A DNA stretch of 50,662 nt from Acidimicrobiia bacterium (lineage in GTDB: Bacteria; Actinomycetota; Acidimicrobiia; Spongiisociales; UBA5794): positions 1-50,662 of the forward strand of contig JAOZRW010000003.1 in the NCBI GenBank assembly GCA_029939995.1, read 5' to 3'. Below, in pieces: positions 18,603-27,636 of the stretch (within the stretch, counting starts at the first letter, position 1; every line of letters begins with the position of its first letter). Made by a program: the position numbers and the translations under genes. The notes beneath the pieces were generated by a model. The model saw only the letters and a list, made by a program, of their open reading frames with translations. It made no database searches and was not told the DNA's origin.

Positions 18603-20005
18603 GTGATCTCAGCCAATTCCTCGACAACGAGCCCGTCGTCGCGACGGCGGGGACCGACATGCTGGCCGTCTCCATCGAACAGCAGGGCTCGACCGTGTCG
18701 CGAGCCGACTGGCGCCCGCCTGCCGCCGGGACGGAGGACGCCCTCAACGTTCTCTTCTCCGATGACCGGATGCGGGACGCGAACGAGGTCGCCGTCGGCC
18801 GCATGCTCGCCGTGCGCCCGCACCTGGCGGACGTCAAGGTCGCCCGCGACGTGATCACGGGCATGACGGACCGCACCTTCCTCCACGCCGGACCGCCGCT
18901 CGAATGGGACCGGGCCAGCGGGCCGATGAAGGGAGCGATCATCGGGGCCATGCTCTACGAGGGCCTCGCCGACGATCCCGACGACGCGGCCGCCCGGGCC
19001 GCCCGGGGGGAGATCGAACTCTCACCGTGCCACCATCACGACGCCGTCGGCCCGATGGCCGGTGTGACGTCTCCGTCGATGCCCGTGGCCGTCGTCGAAG
19101 ACGCCGCCGGGGACGGCGTGTCGTACTCGACCCTCAACGAGGGCCTCGGAAAGGTCCTCCGGTACGGCGCATTCGCCCCCGAGGTGATCGACCGCCTCCG
19201 ATGGATGGACGCCGTTCTCGGGCCCGTGCTCAAGGCCGTGCTCGCGAGCACGGGACCGATCGACCTTCAGTCGCTCATCGCCCAGGCCCTGCAGATGGGC
19301 GACGACGGCCACAACCGGAACCGTGCCGTGACGTCGCTGTTCCTCCGCGAGATCGCGGGGGCGCTCATCGACGGAGCCGACGCATCGGTCGAGAACCGCC
19401 GGGCCGTGTTCGACTTCATCAACGGCAACGACCACTTCATGCTCAACCTGGTCATGGCCGCAGGCAAGCTCGGATCGATGGCGGCCTCGGGCGTTCCGTC
19501 CTCGAGCCTGGTCACCGTGATGGCCCGGAACGGCACCGACTTCGGGGTCCGGCTGTCGGGGACCGGAGACCGCTGGTTCATCGCACCGGCCCCACCCGTC
19601 GACGGCCTCTACCTCGGTTCGTTCACCGAAGAGGACGCCAGCCCGGACATCGGCGACTCGACGATCACCGAGACCGTCGGGCTCGGCGGATTCGCCATGG
19701 GGGCCGCCCCCGCCATCGTCGGATTCGTGGGAGGCACCGCAGCCGGCGCCGTGCGCCGCACCCTGGCGATGTACGAGATCACGATGACCGAGCACCCGAT
19801 GTACCAGGTGCCGATGCTCGAGTTCCGCGGCACACCGGTCGGGATCGACGCAAGCCGCATCGTGAGAACCGGCGTGCTGCCGCAGATCAACACCGGGGTT
19901 GCGGGCAAAGTCCCGGGCACCGGCATGGTCGGTGCGGGACTCGTCGAAGCCCCGATGGAGTGCTTCACCCAGGGGATCACGGCGCTTGCGGAGGTGTCGC
20001 GATGA
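18599..20005 (+). CDS. DUF1116 protein (AllG/YlbE-like), carbamoyltransferase-complex subunit
   Basis: A 468-aa DUF1116 protein with LSPCHHHDAVGPMAGV (around residue 142), MGDDGHNRNRA (around residue 239) and the RNGTDFGVRLSGTGDRWF segment, all hallmarks of YlbE-type proteins. AAGGAG precedes the ATG at 18599, which overlaps the fdrA stop (ATGA). By homology to E. coli AllG it should be part of the carbamoyl-transfer enzyme with FdrA and DUF2877. No carbamate kinase gene is in the window; it would be needed elsewhere to recover ATP from carbamoyl phosphate. Confidence 0.9.
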   Translation: MSDLSQFLDNEPVVATAGTDMLAVSIEQQGSTVSRADWRPPAAGTEDALNVLFSDDRMRDANEVAVGRMLAVRPHLADVKVARDVITGMTDRTFLHAGPPLEWDRASGPMKGAIIGAMLYEGLADDPDDAAARAARGEIELSPCHHHDAVGPMAGVTSPSMPVAVVEDAAGDGVSYSTLNEGLGKVLRYGAFAPEVIDRLRWMDAVLGPVLKAVLASTGPIDLQSLIAQALQMGDDGHNRNRAVTSLFLREIAGALIDGADASVENRRAVFDFINGNDHFMLNLVMAAGKLGSMAASGVPSSSLVTVMARNGTDFGVRLSGTGDRWFIAPAPPVDGLYLGSFTEEDASPDIGDSTITETVGLGGFAMGAAPAIVGFVGGTAAGAVRRTLAMYEITMTEHPMYQVPMLEFRGTPVGIDASRIVRTGVLPQINTGVAGKVPGTGMVGAGLVEAPMECFTQGITALAEVSR

Positions 20006-20092
20006 TCGGTCGAACCGACATCGGGCGCACCGCCGGGGGGCCTTCCAGAGTTTGTAGGATGCACGGTCCGGGGGCGACGATGGAGGGTGATC

Positions 20093-20977
20093 ATGGTCAT
20101 CGCTAACGAGTTCGACTACCGACGTCCGGACACCCTGGGGGAGGCCATCCAGATCCTCTCCGAGGCGTCCGGTTCGGTCCGGATCCTGGCAGGCGGCACC
20201 GACGTCGTCGCGTGGCTCCGCGACGACGTGATCGCTCCCGATCTGGTCGTCGACATCAAGGACGTTCCCGGTCTCCACGATCTCACGTTCGAGGACGGGA
20301 CCCTCCACATCGGATCCCTCGTCACGTTCACGGAACTGATCGAGTCGGACGTGATCGCGGAACACGCCCCGCTTCTCGCCGAGATGGCGGGGACGGTCGC
20401 GTCCCCCGGGATCCGCAACCGGGCGACGATGGTCGGCAACATCTGCTCGGCCGTCCCGTCGTGCGACGCCGGACCGGTGCTCCTGGCGTACAACGCCACC
20501 GTGCACCTCGCCGGGCCGTCCGGTGAACGCACCGTCGAGATGAGCGACTGGTTCACCGGGCTGCGTCGGACCGCACGCACCGACGACGAGGTCGTCACCC
20601 ACCTGACGATCGACCCGGGCCGCCACGGCGGCGTCTACGTGAAGCTGATGCGGTACGCCGGCGAGGACCTCGCCCAGGCGTCCGTCGGCATCGTCGTCTC
20701 CGCAGACCACGACTACCGGATCGCGTTCGGTGCGGTCGCTCCGACGCCGATCCGGTCGAGCCGGATCGAGGAATTACTTCGCGGCAAGACGCTCGACGAA
20801 GCGCTGATCGGCGAAGCGGTCGCCATGGTGAGCGGAGAGATCAGCCCGATCACCGACATCCGGGCTTCAGCGGAGTATCGAACCCACATGACCGAGGTCA
20901 TGTTGAAACGGGGACTCGTGGCGGCGACGGAGCGACTCGAAGGAACCGGGCCGGCCTACGGCACCCGGCTTGTGTGA
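20093..20977 (+). CDS. Molybdenum hydroxylase, FAD-binding (medium) subunit
   Basis: A 294-aa CoxM/XdhB-type subunit that carries FAD and passes electrons out of the enzyme. The FAD-binding loop ILAGGTDVVAWLRDD and the second signature IRNRATMVGNICSAVPSCDAGPVLLAY are present, followed by the C-terminal CO-dehydrogenase flavoprotein domain. The ATG at 20093 is 6 nt from GGAGGG and preferred to the GTG at 20087. An 87-base gap separates it from the DUF1116 gene and the three hydroxylase subunits then overlap or nearly touch, so they form one operon. Confidence 0.93.
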   Translation: MVIANEFDYRRPDTLGEAIQILSEASGSVRILAGGTDVVAWLRDDVIAPDLVVDIKDVPGLHDLTFEDGTLHIGSLVTFTELIESDVIAEHAPLLAEMAGTVASPGIRNRATMVGNICSAVPSCDAGPVLLAYNATVHLAGPSGERTVEMSDWFTGLRRTARTDDEVVTHLTIDPGRHGGVYVKLMRYAGEDLAQASVGIVVSADHDYRIAFGAVAPTPIRSSRIEELLRGKTLDEALIGEAVAMVSGEISPITDIRASAEYRTHMTEVMLKRGLVAATERLEGTGPAYGTRLV

Positions 20978-20987
20978 GGGGACGGCA

Positions 20988-21449
20988 ATGGATTTGAAGA
21001 TCAAGATCAACGGCGAGGACTGGACGCTCGACGTCGCACCCGCCGACACGCTGCTCGACGTACTCAGGGAGCGCGTCGGCACCAAGAGCCCCAAGATCGG
21101 ATGCGAGCGGGGCGACTGCGGTTCGTGCACCGTCCTGATCGACGGCCGATCCGTCAGAAGCTGCCTCGTGCTCGCCGTCGAAGCCGACGGCCATGAGATC
21201 ACCACCGTCGAGGGGATCAGCTACGACGGGCTGAGCGCGCTCCAGACGCTCTTCCTCGAGAACAACTCGTTCCAGTGCGGATTCTGCACACCAGGGATCG
21301 TCCTATCCGCCACCGAGCTCCTCGAACAGAACCCGAACCCGACCCGACACGACGTTCAGGAAGCGCTCGCCGGCAACCTCTGCCGGTGCACGGGATACGA
21401 GCCGATCATCGATGCGGTTCTTGCCGCAGGAGACGGGGGATCCGAATGA
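20988..21449 (+). CDS. Molybdenum hydroxylase, 2x[2Fe-2S] (small) subunit
   Basis: A 153-aa CoxS/XdhC-type iron-sulfur subunit. The N-terminal plant-ferredoxin cluster is bound by CERGDCGSCTVLIDG with a fourth Cys in RSC, and the C-terminal four-helix cluster by CGFCTPG and NLCRCTGYEPI. The ATG at 20988 has GAGGGG 6 nt upstream and gives the family N-terminus; the track start at 20970 is inside the previous gene. Length is standard for three-subunit enzymes. It overlaps the large subunit gene by 4 bases. Confidence 0.95.
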   Translation: MDLKIKINGEDWTLDVAPADTLLDVLRERVGTKSPKIGCERGDCGSCTVLIDGRSVRSCLVLAVEADGHEITTVEGISYDGLSALQTLFLENNSFQCGFCTPGIVLSATELLEQNPNPTRHDVQEALAGNLCRCTGYEPIIDAVLAAGDGGSE

Positions 21450-23833
21450 CGCCGACGGACACGTTCCTCTTCGAAGCCGAATCCGGGAACAAGGATCTCG
21501 AGAGCGTCGGAACGCCGGCGGTCCGGATCGACGGACGGGACAAGATCAGCGGCGCCGCGCAGTTCGTCGACGACATCGACTTCGGCCCCGGTCTGCTCCA
21601 CGCCGCGGTCGTCGAGAGCCCCCACGCCTACGCCAGGATCGTCTCGATCGACACGTCGGAGGCCGAGAAGGCCGACGGCGTGGTGCGGGTCGCCACGGGC
21701 AAGGACTTCCCGTACAAGTTCGGGATGTACATGGAGGACCGATACATCTTCGCCCAGGACTACGTCCGGTTCGTCGGCGAGCAGGTCGCCGGTGTCGTCG
21801 CCCGCAGCCACCGCGAAGCGGTCCGGGCGGCCAAGCTGGTCAAGGTCGAGTACGAGGTGCTCACCCCGCTGCTCGACCCGAAGGCCGCCGTCGAAGACGG
21901 AGCCGAGCTGATCCACCCGGATCTCGACGAGTACACCCACGTCCCCTGGTTCTTCCCGAAGGCGAACACGAACATCGCCCACTGGAGGAAGATCCGCAAG
22001 GGCGACACGGAGAAGGCGTTCGCCGAAGCCGACTACGTCCTCGAGGACACCTACACCGTGCCGCGCTACGCCCACTGCGCCATCGAACCGCACGTCACCG
22101 TCAGCAAACTCGACTTCGCCGACCGCCTGACGGTCTGGACGGCGTCGCAGTCGCCGCATACGCAGCGGCACCTCTTCGCTGAGGCGCTCGCGCCGCTCGG
22201 GTTCACCCACAAGGACGTGCGCGTCATCACGCCGTACGTCGGCGGAGGGTTCGGCGGGAAGGCCGGCGTCTCCATGGAGATCATCGGTGCCGCCCTGGCG
22301 ACGCTCGTCAAGGGACGTCCGGTGAAGCTGCGATTCACCCGGGAGCAGGAGTTCTACAACACCTACCAGCGTCAGGGTGTCGTGGCCGAGCTCAAAGTCG
22401 GCGTCAAGTCCGACGGGGAGATCACCGCAGTCGAGCACAAGCTCTACTGGGACGCCGGCGCGTACGTCGAGTACGGGGCCAACGTCGTCAACGCCGCCGG
22501 CCTGTCGGCGACCGGGCCGTACCGCGTGCCCAACATCACCAACGACTCGCTGTGCATCTACACGAACCTGCCCCCGGGCGGGCCGTATCGCGGGTTCGGA
22601 TACTCCGAGTTCCACTTCGGCCTCGAGTCCCACATGGATCGCATCGCCGAAGCCATCGGCATGGATCCCGTCGAGTTCCGCCGCAAGAACGCCATCATCG
22701 AAGGCGACGAGCTGGCCTACGGCGCAGCGATGAACCCCTCCGGCATGCTCGAGGCGATCGACCGCACCGCCGCGGCCATCGACTGGGGTGTCGAAGAGGA
22801 GTCCGACAACCCCAACACCGTCATCGGTAAGGGCATCTCGCTGTTCTGGAAAGCGCCGGCGATGCCACCCAACTCGTCTTCCGCCTCGTTCCTGAAGTTC
22901 AACGAGGACGGCAGCATCAACATCACCGTGTCGGGGATGGAACTCGGGCAGGGCTACCTGACCGTCATGGCCCAGATCGCCGGTGAGGTCCTCTCGGTGC
23001 CCGTCGACAAGATCAGGGTCGAGACACCCGACACGGACCGCAACCCGTACGAGTGGCAGACGGTGGCGTCACACGTGACGTGGAGCTCCGGCCTCGCGGT
23101 GGAGAAGGCGGCGATCGAAGCGAGAGCCAAGATCTTCGACGTCATCCACCAGGTCTACGGCTACGAGGACGACTCGCTCTACCTCGAAGACGAGAAGGTG
23201 AAGTGCAAGACCGACCCGTCGTTCGCGAAGTCGCTCAGCGAGTTCGTCATCGACGGCATCCAGACCGAGGACGGCACGTGGCGCGGCGGACCGATCGTCG
23301 CGAGCGGGAAGTTCATGCCGGAGTTCACCAACGCCAACAGTGACCCGGAGACGGGACAGGGCGGACATCCGAACGTCCACTACACCGTGGGCGCAACGGG
23401 CGTGATCCTCGAGATCGACAAGGAGACCGGACGGATCTGGGTACGCAAGGCCGCGCTCGCCGTCGACGCCGGTCGAGCCATCAACCCCGACCTCGTGAAG
23501 GGGCAGATCACGGGAGGCCTGGTGCAGGGCCTCGCCACCGTGTTGTACGAAGACATGCGCTTCGACGACGACGGCAAGCTGCTGAACCCGAACTTCACCG
23601 ACTACAAGATCCCGACGGCGTTCGACATCCCCGACGAGATCATCCCGATCATCGTCGAGGTTCCCCAACCCGACGGCCCGTTCGGCGCCCGCGGCGTCGG
23701 GGAGCACACCATGATCGGCGCCGCACCGGTGATCGCCAACGCCGTCTACAACGCACTCGGGGTCCGCATCAAGTCGATGCCGATCACCCAGGAGAAGGTG
23801 GCGATGGCCATCCTCGAACAGTCCGGAAACTGA
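21446..23833 (+). CDS. Molybdenum hydroxylase, molybdopterin-binding (large) subunit
   Basis: A 795-aa xanthine-dehydrogenase-family catalytic subunit. Visible cofactor and active-site motifs are YVGGGFGGKAG, PPGGPYRGFGYSE, GMELGQG and, near the C-terminus, FGARGVGEHTMIGAAP, whose Glu is the catalytic base position. It lacks the AYxCSFR loop of form I CO dehydrogenase, so it is a hydroxylase of an N-heterocycle rather than a CODH. In this context, between a barbiturase-type enzyme and a uracil permease, uracil (to barbiturate) is the best guess; xanthine or hypoxanthine is the main alternative. The start at 21446 overlaps the small subunit; the track frame begins earlier. Confidence 0.93.
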   Translation: MTPTDTFLFEAESGNKDLESVGTPAVRIDGRDKISGAAQFVDDIDFGPGLLHAAVVESPHAYARIVSIDTSEAEKADGVVRVATGKDFPYKFGMYMEDRYIFAQDYVRFVGEQVAGVVARSHREAVRAAKLVKVEYEVLTPLLDPKAAVEDGAELIHPDLDEYTHVPWFFPKANTNIAHWRKIRKGDTEKAFAEADYVLEDTYTVPRYAHCAIEPHVTVSKLDFADRLTVWTASQSPHTQRHLFAEALAPLGFTHKDVRVITPYVGGGFGGKAGVSMEIIGAALATLVKGRPVKLRFTREQEFYNTYQRQGVVAELKVGVKSDGEITAVEHKLYWDAGAYVEYGANVVNAAGLSATGPYRVPNITNDSLCIYTNLPPGGPYRGFGYSEFHFGLESHMDRIAEAIGMDPVEFRRKNAIIEGDELAYGAAMNPSGMLEAIDRTAAAIDWGVEEESDNPNTVIGKGISLFWKAPAMPPNSSSASFLKFNEDGSINITVSGMELGQGYLTVMAQIAGEVLSVPVDKIRVETPDTDRNPYEWQTVASHVTWSSGLAVEKAAIEARAKIFDVIHQVYGYEDDSLYLEDEKVKCKTDPSFAKSLSEFVIDGIQTEDGTWRGGPIVASGKFMPEFTNANSDPETGQGGHPNVHYTVGATGVILEIDKETGRIWVRKAALAVDAGRAINPDLVKGQITGGLVQGLATVLYEDMRFDDDGKLLNPNFTDYKIPTAFDIPDEIIPIIVEVPQPDGPFGARGVGEHTMIGAAPVIANAVYNALGVRIKSMPITQEKVAMAILEQSGN

Positions 23834-23859
23834 AGCAACCCAGGAGGAGAGAAAAGCGA

Positions 23860-24627
23860 ATGTCCGTCGACCTAGAGAAAATCCTCAGGCCCGTCGATTC
23901 AGACATGGCGCCGTACGAGCCGAAGTACATGCTGCTCGCCAGCGGTGAGACGGCCGTCGTGCGTCCGGTGGATCGTGACGAGATCCCCGATCTCTTGAAG
24001 CACGTCGAACCGCTGATTCACGTCGAGCGCGACTTCTACGACGTCGTCGCCTCGCGTGTGTACGCAGAGCTGTTGTCCTATGCGAAGTACCGGTTCCAGG
24101 ACCAGTACGTCCTCGCGGTTCAGATCGACGGTGAGCTCGCAGCCATCGTCAACGGACGGCAGGTCAACCCGAAGCTCGGGCTGTCGTTGCACACCCTGGC
24201 GTTGCGCAGAGGCCTCCGTGTGGGAGCCCACGCTTTCGCTGCCAAGATGGAGTACCACTTCGACGCCCTCGGTCACGACGAGGTGCTCATCGTCGCCGAG
24301 TCGCCGATCGGGTTCCGTCGCTGGATGATCGAGTACAAGCTCGAGAAACGCTTCGACATCCCGCATGAGCTCGGTGGTGTCCCCTCGTGGGCCCTCACCC
24401 GCGAACTGTTCGACGCCGCTCGCTCGAGCCTCGTCGTCGGCCGTCGCCCCGTCCCGCCGGAGCTGCTCGACAAGGCCATGGAGAAGATCCTCCCGCCGTC
24501 GGATCCGCCGACGCCGGCTCTCGATCCGCTCTCGGCCACCCGTTCGAAGTACGATCCGACCGCAACGGCGCTCATGGTCGAACGGTGGGCGATGGAGCGG
24601 GCGGAGGAGGCGTCGAAGGATGCGTGA
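23860..24627 (+). CDS. GNAT-like hypothetical protein
   Basis: A 255-aa soluble protein with no family I can name firmly. The middle part (GELAAIVNGRQVNPKLGLSLHTLALRRG...VGAHAF, then DEVLIVAESPIGFRRWMIEYK) has the strand-helix rhythm of a GNAT acetyltransferase with a degenerate acetyl-CoA loop. The C-terminal 60 residues are Pro-rich and then helical. AGGAGGAG precedes the ATG. It lies 26 bases after the hydroxylase gene and overlaps the thiolase-like gene, so it belongs to the same operon. Role unknown; an accessory acyl-CoA or amide step is possible. Confidence 0.7.
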   Translation: MSVDLEKILRPVDSDMAPYEPKYMLLASGETAVVRPVDRDEIPDLLKHVEPLIHVERDFYDVVASRVYAELLSYAKYRFQDQYVLAVQIDGELAAIVNGRQVNPKLGLSLHTLALRRGLRVGAHAFAAKMEYHFDALGHDEVLIVAESPIGFRRWMIEYKLEKRFDIPHELGGVPSWALTRELFDAARSSLVVGRRPVPPELLDKAMEKILPPSDPPTPALDPLSATRSKYDPTATALMVERWAMERAEEASKDA

Positions 24628-25795
24628 CGTATACGTAGCCGGTATCGGCATCACGACGTTCACCCGTCTGGAGTTCGCCCTGTCCGAGATAGCGTCGTAC
24701 GCGTCCATGATGGCGCTCAAGGACGCCGGCGTCAGCGAAGTGGACGATGTCTACGTCGCGAACATGGGAGCCCCGAGGGTCAACCACCAGACGGCGCTCG
24801 CCAGCGCGGTCGTCGACAGTCTGAGCCTCACTCCCGCCGGCGCTGCGGCCATCGAGAACGGTCCGGCTTCCGGGGGATCCGCGATCAAAGCGGGATTCCA
24901 GGCGGTCGCGTCCGGCATGTCCGACGTGGTGCTGGTCGCCGGTGTCGAACGGATGCGCGAGGTCAACAACCTCGAAGCCACCGATTTCGTCGCGACGCTG
25001 ACGCATCCGATCGCCGAGTACATCTACGGTGTGACCCTCCCCGCCCACGCGGCGATGTTCACCCGTCTGTACATGGAGAAGTACGGCGTCACCGAACGCC
25101 ATCTCGCGATGGTCGGTGTCAAGAACCAGAACGCGGCCCTCAACAACGAGTGGGCGCACCTCCAGCAGGAGATCACGCTCGAAGGCATCCTGGATTCGCC
25201 GGAAGCGATGACGAACAACCCGTACGTCGCGGAACCGCTTCGGTTCTTCGACGCCTGCCCCGTCTCCGACGGCGGCGCGGCCGTCATCCTGGTATCCAAG
25301 GAGAAGGCGCTGGAGCTCGGAAGGCCGCTGATCCGGCTCTCGGGCATCGGCCAGGCCACGGACACGCACGCCGTACACGAGCGTGTGGAACCGACCGATC
25401 TGCTCGCCGTCCGTAAGGCGGCCGCCGATGCGTTCGAGATGGCGGGTCTGACGCCGGAAGACGTCGACGTCGCCGAACTCCACGACGCGTTCACGATCCT
25501 CGAGATCGCGGAGAGCGAAGAGGTCGGCTTCTTCCCCAAGGGGGAAGGGCATCTCGCCCTGGAGCGAGGCGAAACGGCGCTCGGTGGGAAGATCCCCATC
25601 AACGTCGGCGGCGGCCTGAAGGGTCGCGGCCATCCGGTCGGAGCGACCGGTGTCGCTCAGGCATGGGAGATCGTCACGCAACTGCGTGGAGACGGCGGCG
25701 CGCGACAGGTCGAAGACGCGAAGGTAGGATTCACCTGCAACTTCGGCGGCTTCGGCAACAACGTCGTGTGCCTCACGTTCGTGAGGGAGGGCTGA
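24620..25795 (+). CDS. Thiolase-like protein lacking the nucleophilic Cys
   Basis: A 391-aa thiolase-superfamily protein of the SCP2/archaeal type. The N-terminal active-site motif, normally ENACASGSSA, reads ENGPASGGSA, so residue 82 is Pro (codon ccg) where the acylated Cys should be. The other motifs are intact: ELHDAFTILE, GGGLKGRGHPVGATG with the catalytic His, and CNFGGFGNN near the end. It therefore should not form the usual acyl-Cys intermediate. It overlaps the DUF35 gene by one base; thiolase/DUF35 pairs are known to form complexes, for example in archaeal mevalonate synthesis. Substrate unknown. Confidence 0.85.
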   Translation: MRDVYVAGIGITTFTRLEFALSEIASYASMMALKDAGVSEVDDVYVANMGAPRVNHQTALASAVVDSLSLTPAGAAAIENGPASGGSAIKAGFQAVASGMSDVVLVAGVERMREVNNLEATDFVATLTHPIAEYIYGVTLPAHAAMFTRLYMEKYGVTERHLAMVGVKNQNAALNNEWAHLQQEITLEGILDSPEAMTNNPYVAEPLRFFDACPVSDGGAAVILVSKEKALELGRPLIRLSGIGQATDTHAVHERVEPTDLLAVRKAAADAFEMAGLTPEDVDVAELHDAFTILEIAESEEVGFFPKGEGHLALERGETALGGKIPINVGGGLKGRGHPVGATGVAQAWEIVTQLRGDGGARQVEDAKVGFTCNFGGFGNNVVCLTFVREG

Positions 25796-26142
25796 TGAAT
25801 CGGGAGATCTACGCGTACAAGTGCAAGCGGTGTGGAACGATGCACTATCCGTTCCGCATGGTCTGCAAGGAGTGCAAGCAGAACGATTTCTTCGAATTCG
25901 ACACGGTGCCGCTCCCCAAGAACGGGAAGCTGTTGACCTACACCAAGGTCTACAACCTGCCGGCGCAGTACGAAGTCGCGACACTCGGACTCGGGATCGT
26001 CGAGTTGGAGAACGGGATGCGGATGCTGGGCCAGATCGAGATCGACAACCCCAAGATGGGCATGCCCGTCAAAGGCAACGTCGAGGTCGTTCGCCAGGAG
26101 GACTACGACGACTTCTACGGGATGGTGTTCAGAGACGCATGA
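25795..26142 (+). CDS. DUF35 OB-fold protein with N-terminal zinc ribbon
   Basis: A 115-aa protein with a rubredoxin-like zinc ribbon (CKRCG at 10-14 and CKECK at 24-28) followed by an OB-fold of the DUF35 type (GKLLTYTKVYNLP, GLGIVELENGMRMLGQI). Such proteins bind the CoA part of intermediates and bridge partner thiolase-superfamily enzymes. The ATG at 25795 overlaps the thiolase-like stop by one base, so the two are almost certainly co-translated partners. Confidence 0.9.
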   Translation: MNREIYAYKCKRCGTMHYPFRMVCKECKQNDFFEFDTVPLPKNGKLLTYTKVYNLPAQYEVATLGLGIVELENGMRMLGQIEIDNPKMGMPVKGNVEVVRQEDYDDFYGMVFRDA

Positions 26143-26305
26143 CGCGACAACGCCGTGCCGGAAGGCACCCAGCGACGGCTGAGCGGGGGAAGATGGCGAT
26201 GAGCCGCCTGTTCGCTCGGTCGTTGCCGGACGGCGATTGCACGAGTGTCCTGGCCGGGGAGCGGGCCCCCGGACGGACCTGGTCGACGAGCCCGATCGGA
26301 ATCAG

Positions 26306-26335
26306 AGAGAGCCACCCCGGAGCGGGTGGCTCTCT
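26306..26335 (+). terminator. Hairpin in the uraA leader, possible attenuator
   Basis: agagagccaccc and gggtggctctct form a perfect 12-bp stem with a 6-base loop, ending 24 bases before the uraA start. It may terminate the upstream operon or, because it lies in the uraA leader, control uraA by attenuation. The run after the stem is only weakly T-rich (tcgtct). The 163 bases before it (26143-26305) have no gene I can support. Confidence 0.55.
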
Positions 26336-26359
26336 TCGTCTATGGGAGAGGGAACACGC

Positions 26360-27607
26360 ATGGAATTGAGCATGCAGAAAAAGACGGTGCTGGGATTGCA
26401 GCACGTCGTGGCGATGTTCGGGGCAACGGTCCTCGTTCCGCTGCTGACGGGGCTCGATCCGTCGGTGGCGTTGCTCGCGGCCGGTATCGGGACGTTGAGC
26501 TTCCACCTGATCACGAAACGGATGGTCCCGGTCTTCCTGGGGTCTTCGTTCGCGTTCATACCGGCGATCATCCTTGCCACCGAACGGGGCTACTCGTGGG
26601 CGGCGATCGGGTTCGGGATCATCATGGCCGGTGTGCTCTACGTGCTCATGGGCGGTCTGGTGGCGCTGATCGGCCACGAGAGGGTCACGAGGATCTTCCC
26701 GCCGATCGTGACCGGCCCGGTGATCATCGTGATCGGCATGACCCTTGCTCCCGTCGCTCTCAGCATGGCCGAGGGCGCCTGGTGGCTGGCCATCCTGACC
26801 CTGGCAACGGCCGTCGTGGCTGCGGTGTTCTTCAAGGGCTTGTTCAAGATGCTCCCGATCCTGACCGGGGCGATCGTCGGCTACATCTTCGGGGCGATCT
26901 TCTTCCCGGAATTCTCGTTCCAGCCGGTGCTCGACGCCGCGTGGATCGGCCTTCCCGACTTCACGTGGGGATGGCAGGACCCGAACTGGTCGGCCGTCTG
27001 GCTGATCGCTCCGATCGCGTTCGTCACGATGATCGAGCACGTCGGTGACATCGTCGCCAACGGCGGCGTCGTCGGGAAGAACTTCCTCGACGAGCCGGGC
27101 CTCAACCGGACGCTCATGGGTGACGGTATCGCGACGGCGATCGCCGGCCTCATCGGCGGTCCGCCGAACACGACGTACTCGGAGAACACCGGTGTGCTCG
27201 CGGTCACGAAGGTCTACGACCCGATGATCCTTCGCATCGGCGCCGGGTTCGCGATCTTCCTCGCCCTGATCCCGAAGTTGGCTGCGATCCTGCGCACCGT
27301 TCCGGTCCCCGTTCTCGGTGGGCTGTCGACGGTCCTGTTCGGCATGATCGCCGCCGTCGGCCTGCGGACACTCGTGACCGCTCAGGTCGACTTCAAGAAG
27401 AGCCGGAACATGATCGTGGTCGGCATGATCCTCGTATTCGGCCTCGGTGTCAGCGGACTCTCGAGTGCCCTGTCGATCGGCGACGTCGAGATCTCGGGCC
27501 TCGCGCTCGCGGCCGTCGTCGGTGTGGTTCTCAACCTGGTCCTCCCGGAGAAGGACGAGGACGACGAGGTCGCACTGCCGGCGAAGATCATCGCCGGAGG
27601 AGAGTGA
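26360..27607 (+). CDS. uraA: Uracil permease, NCS2/UraA type
   Basis: A 415-aa membrane transporter of the NCS2 family, close to the proton:uracil symporter UraA. It opens with the short KTVLGLQHVVAMFGATVLVP helix, keeps the key Glu of helix 8 in MIEHVGDI and the helix 10 motif GGPPNTTYSENTGVLAVT, and has hydrophobic stretches for about 14 helices. A GGAGAGG site lies 8 nt before the ATG at 26360. The UraA-like helix 10 motif favours uracil over xanthine as substrate. It matches the neighbouring deaminase and hydroxylase genes functionally. Confidence 0.93.
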   Translation: MELSMQKKTVLGLQHVVAMFGATVLVPLLTGLDPSVALLAAGIGTLSFHLITKRMVPVFLGSSFAFIPAIILATERGYSWAAIGFGIIMAGVLYVLMGGLVALIGHERVTRIFPPIVTGPVIIVIGMTLAPVALSMAEGAWWLAILTLATAVVAAVFFKGLFKMLPILTGAIVGYIFGAIFFPEFSFQPVLDAAWIGLPDFTWGWQDPNWSAVWLIAPIAFVTMIEHVGDIVANGGVVGKNFLDEPGLNRTLMGDGIATAIAGLIGGPPNTTYSENTGVLAVTKVYDPMILRIGAGFAIFLALIPKLAAILRTVPVPVLGGLSTVLFGMIAAVGLRTLVTAQVDFKKSRNMIVVGMILVFGLGVSGLSSALSIGDVEISGLALAAVVGVVLNLVLPEKDEDDEVALPAKIIAGGE

Positions 27608-27636
27608 CGGTTCTCGACGGAATCGAATAGGAGATC

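Noticed and set aside
19022-20710. 562-aa minus-strand ORF
   Set aside because: Runs across the DUF1116 and FAD-subunit genes; a high-GC shadow.
21446-23833. Aerobic CO dehydrogenase large subunit
   Set aside because: The AYxCSFR active-site loop of form I CODH is absent.
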